Of a stretch of 22,360 nucleotides of DNA, positions 20,886 to 22,360 are shown in pieces. How positions within the stretch are numbered: position 1 is the first letter of the stretch; each line of letters opens with the position of its first letter. The notes beneath the pieces are model-generated. The model was not told the DNA's origin and searched no databases. It saw only the letters and a program-made list of their open reading frames with translations. The translations under genes were made by a program, and so were the position numbers. This stretch comes from CAYSUS01 sp964434165 (GTDB lineage Bacteria; Planctomycetota; Planctomycetia; Pirellulales; Thermoguttaceae): NCBI GenBank assembly GCA_964434165.1, contig CAYSUS010000112.1, forward strand, positions 1-22,360. The letters run 5' to 3'.

Positions 20886-22360
20886 GTGAGAACCTCCCTC
20901 GCGACGCTGCTGCTTCTCGCCGCCACGTCGGCGTGCGCGGCCGACTTCCACGTCGCGCCTACAGGCGACGACAACAACCCCGGCACCGCGGACAAGCCCT
21001 TTGCCACGCTCCAGCGCGCCCGCGACGCGATCCGCCAGCTCAAGGCGGCCGGTCCGCTCACCGAACCGGTCACCGTGCACGTGGCGGGCGGGGCGTATTC
21101 CGTGACGGGGCCCTTCGTGCTAGGCCCGGAGGACAGCGGCACGGAGAAGTGCCCGGTCGTGTATCAGGCCGCGGCGGGGGCCAAGCCGGTCTTCTGCGGC
21201 GGCCGGGCGATCTCGGGCTGGGAGAAGGGCGAGAATGGCGTCTGGAAGACCAAGGTCCCCGGCGTGGCCGAGGGCAAGTGGTACTTCGAGCAGCTCTTCG
21301 TCAATGGGCGCCGTGCCACCCGGGCCCGATCGCCCAACGAGTTCTACTTCTACATGCAGGACGTGCACCAGATCGAGGAAAAGGGCAAGCCCGCCCGACT
21401 CACCATCCGCATGCGCCCGGAGGACTTCCAAAGCACGCTGGCCGAGGTGGACGAACAGGCCCTTCGCGACGTGCAGATGGTGGCCTATCACAAGTGGGAC
21501 AACACCCGCCGGTTCCTCGATAGCGTCGATCGCGGCAGGGGCCTGCTTAAATCGAATGGACGCAAGATGAAGAGCTGGAACCCCCTGCGCCGCAACACCC
21601 GGTTCCATCTGGAGAACTACTTCGCCGCGCTCGACACGGCGGGCGAGTGGTTCCTCGCCCGCGACGGGATGCTCTACTACAAGCCCCTGCCCGATGAGGA
21701 CATGGCCAAGGCCCAGGTCGTGGCCCCCGTGGCCGAGAAACTCCTCGTCATCGAGGGCGTGCCCGGCGAGGGCAGGTTCGTCGAGCACGTCGCGGTGCGC
21801 GGGCTTGCGTTTCAGCACGGGCAGTGGCTCACGCCGCCCGAAGGGTTTGAGCCCTCGCAGGCCGCCTCGCCGATCGACGCCGTGGTGCAGGTCGACGGCG
21901 CCCGGCACGTAACCATCGAGGATTGCGAAGTGGGCCACGTGGGGACCTACGTCGTCTGGTTCCGCAAGGGATGCCGCGATTGCGTGCTCAGGCGGTGCTA
22001 TCTCCACGACTTCGGGGCCGGCGGCGTGCGCATCGGCGAAACCGGGATCGCCCGGGATGAGAAGGAACGCACCAGCCATTGCACGGTCGACAACAACATC
22101 ATCCGCCACGGCGGGCGGATCTTCCCCTGCGCCGTGGGCGTGTGGATCGGCCACAGCAGCGACAACAAGGTCACGCACAACGAGATCGCCGACCTCTACT
22201 ACACGGGCATCTCCGCCGGATGGCGATGGGGCTATTCCGACAGCCTGGCCAAGCGCAACGACATCGGTTTCAACCACGTCCATCACATCGGCTGGGGCGT
22301 GCTCAGCGACATGGGCGGGATCTACACCCTCGGCCCCTCCGAGGGGACGCGCGTCCACGA
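20886..22360 (+). CDS. Exported right-handed beta-helix (pectate-lyase-like) protein, 3' end outside window
   Basis: At least 491 residues are present and the frame is open at the window edge. The GTG start yields a signal peptide (MRTSLATLLLLAATSACA) cut before ADFHVAPTG. The DFHVAPTGDDNNPGTADKPF opening, followed by LQRARDAIRQLK, is typical of exported parallel beta-helix proteins with a DUF1565-like first domain. Residues about 40-290 form the entry region. From about 290 on, short repeating strands such as VAVRGLAFQHG, VTIEDCEVGHVG, CVLRRCYLHDFGAGGVRIG, CTVDNNIIRHGG and NKVTHNEIADLYYTGIS mark the coils of the helix. Such proteins are mostly polysaccharide lyases or hydrolases, or bind polysaccharides. 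No catalytic site can be named without the rest of the gene. It is divergent from the sulfatase/deacetylase unit, which again suggests polysaccharide use. Confidence 0.9.
   Translation, partial: MRTSLATLLLLAATSACAADFHVAPTGDDNNPGTADKPFATLQRARDAIRQLKAAGPLTEPVTVHVAGGAYSVTGPFVLGPEDSGTEKCPVVYQAAAGAKPVFCGGRAISGWEKGENGVWKTKVPGVAEGKWYFEQLFVNGRRATRARSPNEFYFYMQDVHQIEEKGKPARLTIRMRPEDFQSTLAEVDEQALRDVQMVAYHKWDNTRRFLDSVDRGRGLLKSNGRKMKSWNPLRRNTRFHLENYFAALDTAGEWFLARDGMLYYKPLPDEDMAKAQVVAPVAEKLLVIEGVPGEGRFVEHVAVRGLAFQHGQWLTPPEGFEPSQAASPIDAVVQVDGARHVTIEDCEVGHVGTYVVWFRKGCRDCVLRRCYLHDFGAGGVRIGETGIARDEKERTSHCTVDNNIIRHGGRIFPCAVGVWIGHSSDNKVTHNEIADLYYTGISAGWRWGYSDSLAKRNDIGFNHVHHIGWGVLSDMGGIYTLGPSEGTRVH

Overview
The window is a GC-rich stretch of a bacterial chromosome, most likely from a planctomycete (Planctomycetota) or a close PVC-group relative. 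This is inferred from gene style, not from a marker gene. The clues are a GYF-domain Ser/Thr kinase with a tail anchor, a very large exported HEAT/TPR/PQQ-propeller protein, several exported carbohydrate-active proteins (GH2, polysaccharide-deacetylase-like, beta-helix, sulfatase remnant), and gene starts that often use GTG or TTG behind a clear GGAG-type ribosome site. Codons end mostly in G or C, which creates very long antisense open frames that are not genes.

Layout. Bases 1-364 are non-coding with a T-rich low-complexity island. panD follows at 365-715 on a TTG start. Bases 786-1335 hold, on the minus strand, the wreck of a two-gene cassette: an AAA-type ATPase that has lost nearly everything but its ends, overlapping a shortened and frameshifted partner resembling DUF4276/TOPRIM-type proteins. 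Three long plus-strand genes come next: an exported discoidin-like protein with a probable TIM barrel (1546-4353), a GYF/GYF/kinase/membrane protein (4553-6202) and a 1974-residue exported HEAT/TPR/PQQ protein (6409-12333). A selenium/sulfur trafficking pair follows, yedF (12427-13065) and a Se/S-carrier-like (DUF3343) protein (13121-13384), with a hairpin repeat between them. A membrane-anchored beta-propeller protein overlaps a DUF2085 membrane protein by 4 bases (13632-15505). An exported GH2 glycosidase (15786-18005) converges on a minus-strand unit. That unit reads sulfatase remnant, then a Tat-exported polysaccharide-deacetylase-like protein, then endonuclease III (nth). The window ends inside an exported beta-helix protein (20886 onward).

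How the genes may work together. The GH2 enzyme, the deacetylase-like protein, the beta-helix protein, the discoidin/TIM-barrel protein and the lost sulfatase all fit extracytoplasmic breakdown or remodelling of complex, probably sulfated, polysaccharide. They do not form one operon. The yedF/DUF3343 pair suggests selenium use and possibly an anaerobic lifestyle (inference). panD and nth are housekeeping genes.

The intergenic spaces carry several palindromic, probably dispersed repeats: a GACTTCCGAAGTC family at three sites, a CCCCTCTCCCG hairpin, and two adjacent GC hairpins with a TCT loop. The GACTTCCGAAGTC copies flank the sulfatase remnant. I see no tRNA, rRNA, CRISPR array, intact transposase or phage gene, and no intact new system. 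The most unusual items are the decayed ATPase/partner cassette, the kinase whose beta-3 lysine is arginine, and the uncharacterised exported TIM-barrel protein.
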